Shown: positions 1 to 8,593 of the stretch, piece after piece | How the letters are laid out: each line of letters begins with the position of its first letter | Position numbering within the stretch: position 1 is the stretch's first letter | NCBI GenBank assembly: GCA_029262355.1 | Contig: JAJCZO010000338.1 | Coordinates: 1-34,521 of the forward strand | DNA: 34,521 nucleotides | DNA from: Deltaproteobacteria bacterium | Lineage (GTDB): Bacteria > Desulfobacterota > Binatia > UBA12015 | Direction: 5' to 3' | Position numbers and translations under genes: made by a program | The notes under the pieces: model-generated | What the model saw: only the letters and a program-made list of their open reading frames with translations | What the model was told of the DNA's origin: nothing | The model's database searches: none

Positions 1-2
1 GT

Positions 3-1559
3 CAGGTCATCGGCGATCTGGGCGAAGCCGACATCCTGCTCGTGGACGGCGTCTCGACCCCGTTCAACCCGACGACCGGACTCTGGTCCACGTCCGTCGG
101 ACTCGGCGCCGGCTCCGTGCACATCATCGAAGCCGAGGTGCAGTCGGTCGGACTCGGCACGGCCAACAAGGACTCCATCGTGATCCTCGAAGGAAACGCG
201 CTACCGCTCAACCTCCGCGTGCCCGACGGAAATCATAACCGACTCAACAACACCGGCTTCACCGCCGTGACCTCGATCATCCAGAGCCAGCTCACCGACG
301 CCTTCGACCCCGCCCTCTTCATCGGGATACCTGCGGCGGGAGGCTCGGTTTGCGGCTTCTCCGTGGGCGGGACGAGCGCGACGATCTTCAGCGCGGGGCC
401 GACGGCCATCCAAGCCGACATTGGCATCTCCAACTTCCACATGGAAGTCTGCGACATCGACACGGGCTTTCTCGGAATCACCTGCGACGCGACGTACGAC
501 GCGACCAGCGTCGACGTGACCACCCAGGCCGACTTGGTTGGCCAACTCGAAGTCGGCTCGACGAACAGCTCCGCAACGTTCACGGGCAGCACGGCCGACC
601 TGTCGGGCAACATCATCTGTGACTTCGTCGGCCTGTTCATTACCGACCTCGAGGCGCAGATGGAGGCCGAGCTCGGAAGCCAGCTCGAGGCTCAGCTCCC
701 GGCAGCGTTCGACGACGCGCTCGCAGGCATCAACGTGAGCGGTCCGATCGGCCAAGCTCTCGACGTCGAGATCGACGCGCTCTACACCGACATTCCCGAG
801 GACTCGAACGGCGTCACGTTCATCCTCGACTCCAACATCACGGCGTTGTCACCGGTTCCGGATGCGCCGAACATCACAGAGACCCTGGTGCCCGCCGGCG
901 TCAGCCCGCCGGTCCTCAGCCCGAACATCCCCAGCACCAGCACTCCGTACGACCTGGGTTTCTGTCTCTCTGACGGATTCGTGAACCGTGCGATGGCAGC
1001 CTTCATGCTGCAGGGCATGTTCAATCAATCTCTTACGGAGATCCTCCCGGGCGTGGTTCTCAACACCGCGCTCCTGGCGGGAATAACCGCGGACCCGGCA
1101 TGGACCACCGCCTGTCCCGGGTGTGACGTGACCCTCGTGCTGAAGCCGACCGCGGCCGCGGTCGCTCGAGCTCCGCAAGGAGGCGAGGATGGGACCGTCG
1201 TTCTGGTGGTTCCGAACTACCAGCTCGACATGATCGGCGACGACGGCGGGACTCCGGTGCCTCTGTTCACGGCACTGGTGACCTTCGACCTTCCGGTCAC
1301 ACTCGACGTGGCGAGCGGTCAGATCGCCCCGACCATCGGAACGCTCGCACTGAGCAACTTCAAGACGATCAGCAATCCGATCGGCGCGAACGAGCCAGCG
1401 TTCGAAGCCACCGCAGTATCGCTGTTCCCGCTGGCAGCGTCTGGCCTTGGAAGCTTGTTCGGAGTCATCCCACTTCCGCCTTTCCAGGGACTCGACTTGA
1501 ACGGAGTTGGGTCGGACTACAACGTGAGCTGCACCGCGATCTACATGTCGCTGTCGTAG
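3..1559 (+). CDS. Secreted BPI/TULIP-like lipid-binding protein, 5' end cut off
   Basis: The reading frame is open from base 3, so the true start lies left of the window; the GTG at 42 is unlikely to be the start. The first ~75 visible residues look like an Ig-like beta repeat (DGV, then GLWSTSVGLGAG, a pattern seen in tandem Ig-like modules). The rest resembles the two-barrel fold of BPI/LBP/CETP proteins: a first beta-rich half with regularly spaced strands, an amphipathic helix rich in Ala/Glu/Leu (around 640-740), a Pro-rich linker, then a stretch FCLSDGFVNRAMAAFM placed like the LGLSDYFFNTAGL segment that opens the second barrel of BPI, and a C-terminal PLPPFQGLDL resembling FPLPTPARVQL. 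Length and order match BPI (about 480 residues). The likely role is binding a lipid outside the inner membrane. The fold call is from memory of family pattern and is not certain; a generic beta-rich secreted protein is the alternative. It converges on the next gene with one base between stop codons. Confidence 0.6.
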   Translation, partial: QVIGDLGEADILLVDGVSTPFNPTTGLWSTSVGLGAGSVHIIEAEVQSVGLGTANKDSIVILEGNALPLNLRVPDGNHNRLNNTGFTAVTSIIQSQLTDAFDPALFIGIPAAGGSVCGFSVGGTSATIFSAGPTAIQADIGISNFHMEVCDIDTGFLGITCDATYDATSVDVTTQADLVGQLEVGSTNSSATFTGSTADLSGNIICDFVGLFITDLEAQMEAELGSQLEAQLPAAFDDALAGINVSGPIGQALDVEIDALYTDIPEDSNGVTFILDSNITALSPVPDAPNITETLVPAGVSPPVLSPNIPSTSTPYDLGFCLSDGFVNRAMAAFMLQGMFNQSLTEILPGVVLNTALLAGITADPAWTTACPGCDVTLVLKPTAAAVARAPQGGEDGTVVLVVPNYQLDMIGDDGGTPVPLFTALVTFDLPVTLDVASGQIAPTIGTLALSNFKTISNPIGANEPAFEATAVSLFPLAASGLGSLFGVIPLPPFQGLDLNGVGSDYNVSCTAIYMSLS

Positions 1560-1560
1560 C

Positions 1561-4500
1561 CTACGAGCCGGACAAACCTTCGACCTCCGAGGGCAAACAG
1601 AGTTCGACATCGCGGGCGGCTTCGAGAGAAGCCGCCCCGAAGTCGTCACTCACGTTGACCACCCGAGACGCCGCCCGCACCTGGGCGGGATCGATGACGA
1701 TACCGTCGTCATCGGGGTCGGCCGGACCGCACCCGTCCTGGGCCACCTCGCGACGAGCGAGCCGCGCGCGATAACAAACCAAGTGCGCCGACACGTGGCG
1801 GATCGCTGCTCCGGGTACGGGGAACGGATCGCCCGCGTCCGACCCCGCCAGGATCGCCGGCGTGCCCGTAAGGCTCGTCGGACGGCACACCCGAGTCACC
1901 CGAGTCAGCTCGTACCGAGCAGCTCGTGCGCCCTCCTGCACATCGATCTGTGTGCGCTTCGCAATCCCGGGCAGCTTCGTTCCATCCTCGAGGGTGCTCT
2001 GCACGGTCGCCCGGTGACAAAGAAAGTGGTCGACATCGTGATCGAGCGTGGACGGCGCGCCCGGGGCCGCCACCCGGTCAGCCGACGCCGGGAGCAAGAC
2101 CGCGTAGGGCTTCTTCACGACGACGCGCAAAGCACCGCAGGCGTTCGCGATCTGCACGTTTCGGATCTTCTCGAACGTTTTGCCCGCGCCGAATCCGCGC
2201 ACCCGATACTCGTGGAGATGGGTGGACACATCGAGCGCCGCGCCACCGTTCAACGCGGCCGGTGCCGCGAGCCACCCGGATCGCGTGACTTTGAAGTCCG
2301 ATGAGCCAGCTCCACCTGCGAGTGCGATCGGTCCGAACGCCGGGATTCCCCCACCTCCCCCCTGCACCCGCGCCGCGTAGACCACGTATGCATCGAGGGT
2401 TTCGTCGGGCGACACCCCGGGGCTCGCGGCATCGGCCGGATCGGTCCCGGCGTCCAACTCGTCTCGATCGAACCGCCCGTCACCGTCCCGATCTCGGCCC
2501 GCGCGCTCCCCATCACCGGGTGGAACGCACGTGTAGGTGAGCTCTTGGTTCCGCACTGCAGCCAACAGGCGAAGCTCTGCGTCCGATAGACTGGCGTCGG
2601 CCTCGCGATCGCTCTCGAACTCTCCGCTGTTCCGAAGAAGGAAACCCCGTTCCACGCCACCGACGACCCCCTTCGCCACGAGGTCGCAATCGCCCGCTAC
2701 CGCGCGCGCGGCGAGAAGGTCGATCCGCGCGCCGACGTCGGGCCCGCTTGCCGCGGAAAGCGTGACCTGCTGGCCAACGATCGGCTTCAACTCGCTGGGG
2801 AACACGAAGAGGAAGTCCCCCGCCGGGTCCACGACGCGCCCCGCACTGCCGTCGTGTGAAAAACCGAAGCCGCGGATCTGGTCTCCGACGTTCCCCACAT
2901 CCACCAACGGGCTGAACAGCTGGCCGAAAAAGCGTCCCACTTTCTGGTAGAGGTTCCGCAAATGCGGCACCTTCATGAACTGCGGCGCAGACGAGTTCGC
3001 GGCGATGCCGCCGCTGGTTCCGAAGAAGCCGGCAGAAGGATCGAGGGTGTGGCACTCGGAGCAATCGCCGTTCACGAAGTTGTCGCGACCCGTGGCCTGA
3101 GCCGCGGTGAGCGTATCATCGAGATTTCGGTACGGGTTCGGAGGCAGCGTGATCGCCAGGACAAAGTCGGTGAAGGCCGCCATGTCCGGTGTCGCCAGCG
3201 GGCTGGCCCGACCCATCAGTCCGACGAAAGCCGGATTGAATTTCTGGAACGCGGCCCGCTCGTCGAAGACGTCGCCGCCCGGATCGTTCCCGCCGGTTCG
3301 ATCGCCCCGCCAATGCATCGAGCCGTGCGTGGCCATGCCCCGCAACGTCTGCGTCGTCATCGGCCCTTTGAGGGGATGAAAGTCCGGATCGAGGCCGGCG
3401 GCGCCCTCGAGGACGGGTAGCGGATTGGACGCCACCGCGCCGTCGACACTCCCGAGATCCCACGCGAGATCATCGGCGTCGCCAAAGACGTGGCACGAGG
3501 CGCAACTCGCCTCCCCATTGCTCGACGTGAGACGCGCATCGTAGAGAAACCTTCGCCCCGCCTTGACCTGCACCGGCTCCGGGTCGTGAAAGGCTATGTG
3601 CTCGACCTCCGAGCGCGTCGCGATGTCGAGCACGCTCACCCCGTCGTCGAACCGCGTGGCGGCGTAGATCAAACCCCGGGGCTCGTCGAGGACGAGGCCA
3701 GTCGGACCTCCACCCGACACGGCGATCTGATCGGCCGCTGCCGGCACTCGGGCACCGGCCTCGAGCGCCGCCACATCGACCACTCCCACGACATCGGACC
3801 CGAATGCGGCGACGTAAAGTGTCGTGCCGGCCGCGTCGACCGCCATTCCCAGCGGCGTCGCCAGACTCGCGTCGGCAACTCCAGCCGGGCTGGGCACAAC
3901 ACCGTAGTCGATGTGCGTGTTCAGCGAGCGCGGCTGGACGACACTCGGCGGCTCGATCACGGTGATTCGCGCTTCGTGCAATCGGCCCTGCACGTTCGGC
4001 TCGAGACGCGTCGCGTTCCGAGCCTCGGTGTTTGAGACATAGACGGCGCCGGAAACCGGGTTCACGGCCATGTTGAACAGCACGGTGCCAACGCCACGGA
4101 AAGCGGCCACCTCAGCGGGAGGCGTTGCAACCGCGTCGATCGCAAAGACGTCGAGATCGGGCAGGTTGAACCGCGCCGCGTTACCCCAGTCCCGTCCAAG
4201 CTCGTCCCGCCACACGTCGGCAGCATCCTGCTGCGCGATCAGGCCGACCTCCGGTCCCGCAACCCCATCGGAATTTTGGTTGGGGAAGGGAAGCCCTCCG
4301 GGCATCGTCAGGCCGTCCACGTCGCAGGTTTCCGCGAGCGCGCCGCCGTCACACACAGCCTCGTTAGGAATCGTGGTCGTGCGATTCCCCGACTTGAACA
4401 CCGCCGCGTATACGACGGACCGGTCGGGGCTCACGGCCAGAGCCCGAGGCGTGTCCCCGAACACCGTGACGATCGTGAGCGGCGTTCCTCCGAGCGCAGA

Positions 4501-5010
4501 GCCTAGATTCGCCGTGTCGAAGACCCACACATCGGCTCGGCCGACTCCCCCAAGTTCCGGCCGTAGAACGGCGCCACTATTCTGCCCGCGGTGGGCCGCC
4601 GTGATGAAGGCTCGCCCGCCACCCACACCACCGAAGACGATGTCGCGGGGCTCGTCTCCGACGAGCAACGTACGAACGACCCGCGGCGGATTCTGTGCCA
4701 GGTCGATGATGCTGACACTGTCCGAGAGATGGTTGACGACCCACACCTCGTCGTCGGAGCGCGCCGCGACCGCCACGGGCTCGAGGCCCACCGGGACTGC
4801 GCCAACCATCGAGAGCCCACCCGCATCTACGGCAAGGATCTCCAACCGGGCGTCGGGTGTGTTCACCACGAACAGCCGTGTACCGTCCGCCGACAGAGCG
4901 ATCGGACGAACGGCACCACTCTCGAACACCGCCGCCTCTGCGCTCTCGACCCACGCCACGGCCAACGTGCAGAGGAGGACCAGCGCGATGCGGAATGCCA
5001 CCGCTCTCAT
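1561..5010 (-). CDS. Exported YVTN beta-propeller / di-heme cytochrome fusion with C-terminal Cys repeats
   Basis: This 1149-residue protein starts with a signal peptide (residues 1-26, ending AEA). Residues ~30-480 contain YVTN/NHL-like propeller blades (for example LFVVNTPDARLEIL, VWVVNHLSDSVSIIDL). Two CxxCH heme sites follow, CASCH (503-507) and CSECH (650-654), in a region like bacterial di-heme cytochrome c peroxidase/MauG proteins (MKVPHLRNLYQKVG, FSHDGS). Around 837-860 lies an Asp-rich calcium-type segment (DRDGDGRFDRDELDAGTDP). From about residue 980 come two Cys repeats (FLCHRA...VCRPTS and LVCYRA...ELCLPSE) that recur in the protein at 17146-18939. Propeller plus di-heme architecture suggests a periplasmic or surface oxidoreductase, but the substrate is unknown. 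The start ATG overlaps the stop of the upstream small gene in an ATGA, so the two are probably translationally coupled. Confidence 0.85.
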   Translation of the reverse strand: MRAVAFRIALVLLCTLAVAWVESAEAAVFESGAVRPIALSADGTRLFVVNTPDARLEILAVDAGGLSMVGAVPVGLEPVAVAARSDDEVWVVNHLSDSVSIIDLAQNPPRVVRTLLVGDEPRDIVFGGVGGGRAFITAAHRGQNSGAVLRPELGGVGRADVWVFDTANLGSALGGTPLTIVTVFGDTPRALAVSPDRSVVYAAVFKSGNRTTTIPNEAVCDGGALAETCDVDGLTMPGGLPFPNQNSDGVAGPEVGLIAQQDAADVWRDELGRDWGNAARFNLPDLDVFAIDAVATPPAEVAAFRGVGTVLFNMAVNPVSGAVYVSNTEARNATRLEPNVQGRLHEARITVIEPPSVVQPRSLNTHIDYGVVPSPAGVADASLATPLGMAVDAAGTTLYVAAFGSDVVGVVDVAALEAGARVPAAADQIAVSGGGPTGLVLDEPRGLIYAATRFDDGVSVLDIATRSEVEHIAFHDPEPVQVKAGRRFLYDARLTSSNGEASCASCHVFGDADDLAWDLGSVDGAVASNPLPVLEGAAGLDPDFHPLKGPMTTQTLRGMATHGSMHWRGDRTGGNDPGGDVFDERAAFQKFNPAFVGLMGRASPLATPDMAAFTDFVLAITLPPNPYRNLDDTLTAAQATGRDNFVNGDCSECHTLDPSAGFFGTSGGIAANSSAPQFMKVPHLRNLYQKVGRFFGQLFSPLVDVGNVGDQIRGFGFSHDGSAGRVVDPAGDFLFVFPSELKPIVGQQVTLSAASGPDVGARIDLLAARAVAGDCDLVAKGVVGGVERGFLLRNSGEFESDREADASLSDAELRLLAAVRNQELTYTCVPPGDGERAGRDRDGDGRFDRDELDAGTDPADAASPGVSPDETLDAYVVYAARVQGGGGGIPAFGPIALAGGAGSSDFKVTRSGWLAAPAALNGGAALDVSTHLHEYRVRGFGAGKTFEKIRNVQIANACGALRVVVKKPYAVLLPASADRVAAPGAPSTLDHDVDHFLCHRATVQSTLEDGTKLPGIAKRTQIDVQEGARAARYELTRVTRVCRPTSLTGTPAILAGSDAGDPFPVPGAAIRHVSAHLVCYRARLARREVAQDGCGPADPDDDGIVIDPAQVRAASRVVNVSDDFGAASLEAARDVELCLPSEVEGLSGS

Positions 5011-5495
5011 CGGCCAACCCGTTCCAGCGTCTCTATCTGATCGTCGCGCAGGATTGCCCGATACCCCGGGGTCGCATCCGATACCGTCAAGAAGATCCGC
5101 CCGAGTTCCTCTGTGTCGATGAAGCCACTCTGGATCTCAGCAGCCGTGAGAGTCATCGCCACAGCGTCGAGACGCAGAGCCCGAACCTGCCCGCCGAGCG
5201 GAGTCAGAAAGCGCGACGACGCAACATCCCCAGAGAATTCGCCCGACAGCTCAACCGAATGAGACGTACGCACGATCTCCGGCGGAAAACCACACTGGAC
5301 CTGCACGTAGACGTTGCCCGCCACATCAGCAGGCGTTGGCCCTGCGGCGAGCAGCGCTCCCAGAACCCAGGCAACGAGGATTGGAGCAGCAGCCACGGCC
5401 CCTTGAGTGGTATCCGAACGCCCAGAGCCGGCCAAGATATGATTTGAGCCCGGCCCGGAGCGGGCGGAATCGACGGCGGCGGCCCACAGCCACAC
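5007..5495 (-). CDS. Small exported protein of unknown function
   Basis: I do not recognise the family. The longest frame gives 162 residues from a GTG at 5493-5495, but its first 30 residues look non-coding. A GTG at 5394-5396, four bases after AGGGG, or a TTG just upstream, is a better start. Either leaves a hydrophobic segment (AAAPILVAWVLGALLAAG) followed by PTPADVAGN, consistent with a signal peptide. The mature part is about 100 residues, beta-rich, with a single Cys (QVQCGFPPEI). Its TGA overlaps the ATG of the propeller/di-heme gene (ATGA at 5007-5010), so it probably belongs to the same operon and may be a partner of that protein. The function is not predictable from sequence. Confidence 0.6.
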   Translation of the reverse strand: MWLWAAAVDSARSGPGSNHILAGSGRSDTTQGAVAAAPILVAWVLGALLAAGPTPADVAGNVYVQVQCGFPPEIVRTSHSVELSGEFSGDVASSRFLTPLGGQVRALRLDAVAMTLTAAEIQSGFIDTEELGRIFLTVSDATPGYRAILRDDQIETLERVGR

Positions 5496-5739
5496 ACCGA
5501 GGACTCCGCGACCGGAACCTCGTTCTCAAGGCTGCGAAGCCGAGTCCGCGCCCTCTCGTGAACTCGAGAATCCCGGCATGCGAATCCCAATGGGTGGGGA
5601 GTCGGGCGCTGGCATGGCGCCTGCAGGCACTCTGAGCCTGAGGAGGAGACATTCGAGATCGTAGCTGGCAGCGCCGCGGGATTTTACGGCATCCACCTGA
5701 CGCAGAAGACGGCAGCCTGACCGAAGGTGCCCAAGTCGA
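5496..5739. other. Divergent intergenic region
   Basis: This 244-base region separates a leftward operon from the rightward acyltransferase gene and should hold promoters for both. It has a strong Shine-Dalgarno-like AGGAGGAG at about 5641-5648, but no ATG, GTG or TTG follows at usable spacing. A small hairpin (CAGGC, 7-base loop, GCCTG) lies just before it. I see no convincing gene. Confidence 0.4.
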
Positions 5740-6696
5740 GTGCGAGTTCTCGCCGTCCCAGCGGCAGAGAGTCCAGTGACGATCGCCAGGCGCACAGCCG
5801 ACCTGCTGGTGTACTGGGTCGTGCTCGCGGCTGGCGCTCTGATCTCCGTGGGTGGCCCCGGTTTCGGATACCGGCTCTCCCGGCTTTCCGGCCACGTCTG
5901 GTTCTCCGTGTCTCGGAGACGCCGGGAGATCATTCAGAGGAATCTCGACATCGCCTACGGCAACCGATCGACCGACGACGTCCGCAGCCAGCTCGGTCGC
6001 CGCGCCTGTCAGCATGCGGTCGCAACCGGTGTCGAGCTGATGATGCGGGACAGTCTGGTGACCACCGACAACTGGCAGAGGTTCCTCGACGCCGACGACA
6101 CCACCCGGTGGATCGCCTCGAGTGACCACCCAAACGGCCTGGTCGTCATCAGTGGTCACCTGGGCAGCTGGGAGATGGGTCAGTACTTTCTCGGCCTCCT
6201 CGGGACCCCCATCACTCCAGTGATGCGAAGCCTCGACAACCCATATCTGGACCGCCACACAGTGGCCCTCCGGTCGCGTTTCGGCAACGACGTCATCCGC
6301 AAGGGCGGCGCGCTCCGAGGCATGCTTCGCGTCCTGCGGCGGGGCGGCGCCGTGGCCATCATGCCGGACCAGGATGCCCCGGAAAGCGATCGGTTCTATC
6401 CGTTTCTCGGTACACCCGCCGCCACCCACGCCGGCTTCGCCGAAGTCGCTGCGCGGCTCGGTTCCGATGTCGTGGCGTCGGTGTGCCTCAGAAGAGGCTT
6501 GGGTTTCCACTTCGAGATCGTGAGCGAACGCATCGAGCTGCCTGTCGACCTCCCCCGCGCGGACCAGGCCGACTTCATCATGCGAAGGTATCTCGCGTTC
6601 CTCGAACGCCAAATCGAACGCAGCGCCGATCAGTACATGTGGATGCATCGCCGGTGGAAGAGTCGTCCCCTCGGCGAGCCACCCCTCTACGCCTAG
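5740..6696 (+). CDS. LpxL/HtrB-type lysophospholipid acyltransferase
   Basis: This 318-residue protein belongs to the bacterial lipid A acyltransferase family (LpxL/LpxM/HtrB), which transfers an acyl chain from acyl-ACP to a lipid A precursor at the inner face of the inner membrane. The family HX4E catalytic motif is present as HLGSWE (H140, E145). Further family features are RNLDIAYG near residue 68, the conserved MPDQD segment after GGAVAI, and a C-terminal QYMWMHRRWKSRP matching the typical Q-W-H-RWK ending. A hydrophobic N-terminal anchor (LLVYWVVLAAGALISVGG) is present. The start is GTG at 5740; a GTG at 5776 is an equally plausible alternative that removes 12 residues. Length is close to the ~300 usual for the family. 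It may act on lipid A or another glycolipid. Confidence 0.9.
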   Translation: MRVLAVPAAESPVTIARRTADLLVYWVVLAAGALISVGGPGFGYRLSRLSGHVWFSVSRRRREIIQRNLDIAYGNRSTDDVRSQLGRRACQHAVATGVELMMRDSLVTTDNWQRFLDADDTTRWIASSDHPNGLVVISGHLGSWEMGQYFLGLLGTPITPVMRSLDNPYLDRHTVALRSRFGNDVIRKGGALRGMLRVLRRGGAVAIMPDQDAPESDRFYPFLGTPAATHAGFAEVAARLGSDVVASVCLRRGLGFHFEIVSERIELPVDLPRADQADFIMRRYLAFLERQIERSADQYMWMHRRWKSRPLGEPPLYA

Positions 6697-6822
6697 ATTT
6701 TGTCGTTCATCATGCCGAGACATGACCTCGGTCATCTGGCCACTGGCACGCGCCCGCTACCCCGTAGACAGAGGCACCCGCCCGTCCATCGACCACGCGC
6801 AACGAATGGGGACGACCAGCTC

Positions 6823-8592
6823 ATGAAATCACTTCCCGTCACTCGACTCGCCACGACCGTCATCGCCACTCTCGCCTCAGCCGCGCTGATCGGCTGTGGA
6901 AGCTCCGCAGAAAGTGGCTCCACGTCGACCTCGAGCCCTGAGCCGGACGAGCCAATCGAAGTCGGCCCCGAACCCGTCGATCCGCCAAGCACACCGTCGT
7001 GCGGCGCCGGCGAAGAGTACATCAGCACCTTCGAGGCTGTGCAGCGTATCGTCTTCGAGCGAAATGGGTGCACCGCCGACGTGTGCCACGGCGGTGCCGC
7101 CGCCGGCGGTCTCGACCTCTCCGCTGATGTCGCCTATCAGAACCTCGTCGACGTACCGTCGAGTGGCAGTTCCTTGCTCCGGGTGCGGCCGGGGGACAAG
7201 GCTCACTCGCTGTTGTGGCTCAAGCTGGCCGAGAAAACCGATCCCGAGAACACCGACTACGACGGCGCACCGATGCCGAGCGGCCTCCCGGCGATCACAC
7301 TCGACGAGCTCGATCTGGTCCGCTGGTGGATCTACGCCGGCGCGCCAGAGTCCGGAACCGTCGCCGGTACCGAGTCGCTCGTCGATGGCTGCCTCCCGCC
7401 AGCCGAGCCACAACCCATTGCGCCTCTGGCCGCGCCGACCTCGGGCACCGGAATCCAATTTCAGCTGCCCGAGTTCCCGCTGCCCGCCGCCAGCGAGCTC
7501 GAATACTGCTACGCGACCTACTACGACGTTTCGGATCAAGTCCCCGAGAAGTTCCAAGATCCCACTGGGACCAGCTTCTACTTCGGCGGCCAGGAGCTGC
7601 GCATGGATGCGCAGAGCCACCATGTGATCCTGAATCTCGCCAGTATCGGCGTCGACGAGCTGGACGATCCGTCCTTCGGGAACTGGCTCTGCCGTGGTGG
7701 AGAGCGCTCCGGAGACCCATGCAACCCCACGGACCTCGCGTTCTGCGGAGCCGGTCTTTGCGCGAGCGACCCGCAGCCGAGCTTCGCGTGCATCGGCTAC
7801 GGGCCTCGCGGCGCAGGCGCGTTCGGCACGTACCAGCCGATCGGAGGTGCGCAGCAGCCAGTGGCGGTCGACGACTACCCCGACGGGGTCTTCGCGCAGC
7901 TGCCGATGAAAGGTGTCCTGTACTGGAATCCGCACGCGTTCAACCTGAGCGCAAAGAACACCGCGCTGAACGGCCGAATGAACTACTACTTCGCAAGCCA
8001 ACGCGACTATCGGGTCCGCGCCATCTTCGACACCTCGGCCATCTTCGCCGCCAACGCCGCGCCCTACACAAAACAGACCGTCTGCAACGACCACGTTCTT
8101 CCTCAGGGGGCACGCCTCTTCCAGCTCAACTCGCACACCCACAAGTTCGGCGAACGCTTCACAATCGAGCTCACCGACGGAACGCAGCTCTACGAGAGCT
8201 TCACGTACAACGATCCGGTGGACAAACGGTTCGACCCACCCCTCGCCTTCGATTCAACAGACGCAAACGAACGAACACTGCGCTACTGCGCCGTGTACAA
8301 CAACGGCGTGACCAGCGACGGCTTGCCCGACCCGCAAACCGTCACCCGCCTCTCCCGCATGCCCGACGGAAACCTCGGCGCGGGCGCGGTCATCCCCGCT
8401 ACGTGTACTCCCGTAGCCTGCGCGGCCGGACGCATCGGCGACTCCTGCGACGGTGCCGACGACCACGCCACGTGTGATTCATCGCCCGGAGACGGAGACT
8501 GCGACGCATGCCGCATCACGGGTGGCGAGACGACCGAGACCGAGATGTTCATTCTTCTCGGTGGCTACTACGTCGACCCGAGCGGCCTCTAG
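6823..8592 (+). CDS. Lipoprotein: cytochrome-like domain plus copper type II (PHM-like) monooxygenase-like domain
   Basis: I chose the ATG at 6823 because it begins a lipoprotein signal peptide (lipobox LIGC, Cys25); the longer frame upstream lacks coding character. The protein has 589 residues. Residues ~60-180 look like a c-type cytochrome domain with the heme motif widened to CX4CH (C83, C88, H89) and a later GAPMP (M151) as possible axial Met. The rest matches the ligand order of peptidylglycine alpha-hydroxylating monooxygenase and dopamine beta-hydroxylase: an HH pair in SHHVIL (266-267), a His in WNPHAFN (371), an HxH in SHTHKFG (438, 440) and a Met in TEMFILLGGYY (575). In PHM these are the CuH and CuM sites. 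A Cys-rich insert follows the HH pair. The likely role is a periplasm-facing copper oxygenase. The next gene begins one base later. Confidence 0.72.
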   Translation: MKSLPVTRLATTVIATLASAALIGCGSSAESGSTSTSSPEPDEPIEVGPEPVDPPSTPSCGAGEEYISTFEAVQRIVFERNGCTADVCHGGAAAGGLDLSADVAYQNLVDVPSSGSSLLRVRPGDKAHSLLWLKLAEKTDPENTDYDGAPMPSGLPAITLDELDLVRWWIYAGAPESGTVAGTESLVDGCLPPAEPQPIAPLAAPTSGTGIQFQLPEFPLPAASELEYCYATYYDVSDQVPEKFQDPTGTSFYFGGQELRMDAQSHHVILNLASIGVDELDDPSFGNWLCRGGERSGDPCNPTDLAFCGAGLCASDPQPSFACIGYGPRGAGAFGTYQPIGGAQQPVAVDDYPDGVFAQLPMKGVLYWNPHAFNLSAKNTALNGRMNYYFASQRDYRVRAIFDTSAIFAANAAPYTKQTVCNDHVLPQGARLFQLNSHTHKFGERFTIELTDGTQLYESFTYNDPVDKRFDPPLAFDSTDANERTLRYCAVYNNGVTSDGLPDPQTVTRLSRMPDGNLGAGAVIPATCTPVACAAGRIGDSCDGADDHATCDSSPGDGDCDACRITGGETTETEMFILLGGYYVDPSGL

Positions 8593-8593
8593 A

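Noticed and set aside
849..1649. Long minus-strand frame opposite the BPI-like gene
   Set aside because: Arg-rich composition typical of antisense to high-GC genes, no start signal or family motif.
5579..5740. Possible small gene after the AGGAGGAG at 5641
   Set aside because: No start codon at correct distance; the frames through it are short and unlike any family.
5326..6735. 469-codon minus-strand frame opposite the acyltransferase
   Set aside because: The forward frame has clear LpxL motifs; this one has none and is a GC-driven shadow.
6877..8477. Two ~420-codon frames overlapping the copper lipoprotein on both strands
   Set aside because: No family motifs, Arg-rich; the lipoprotein frame has signal peptide and ordered ligands.
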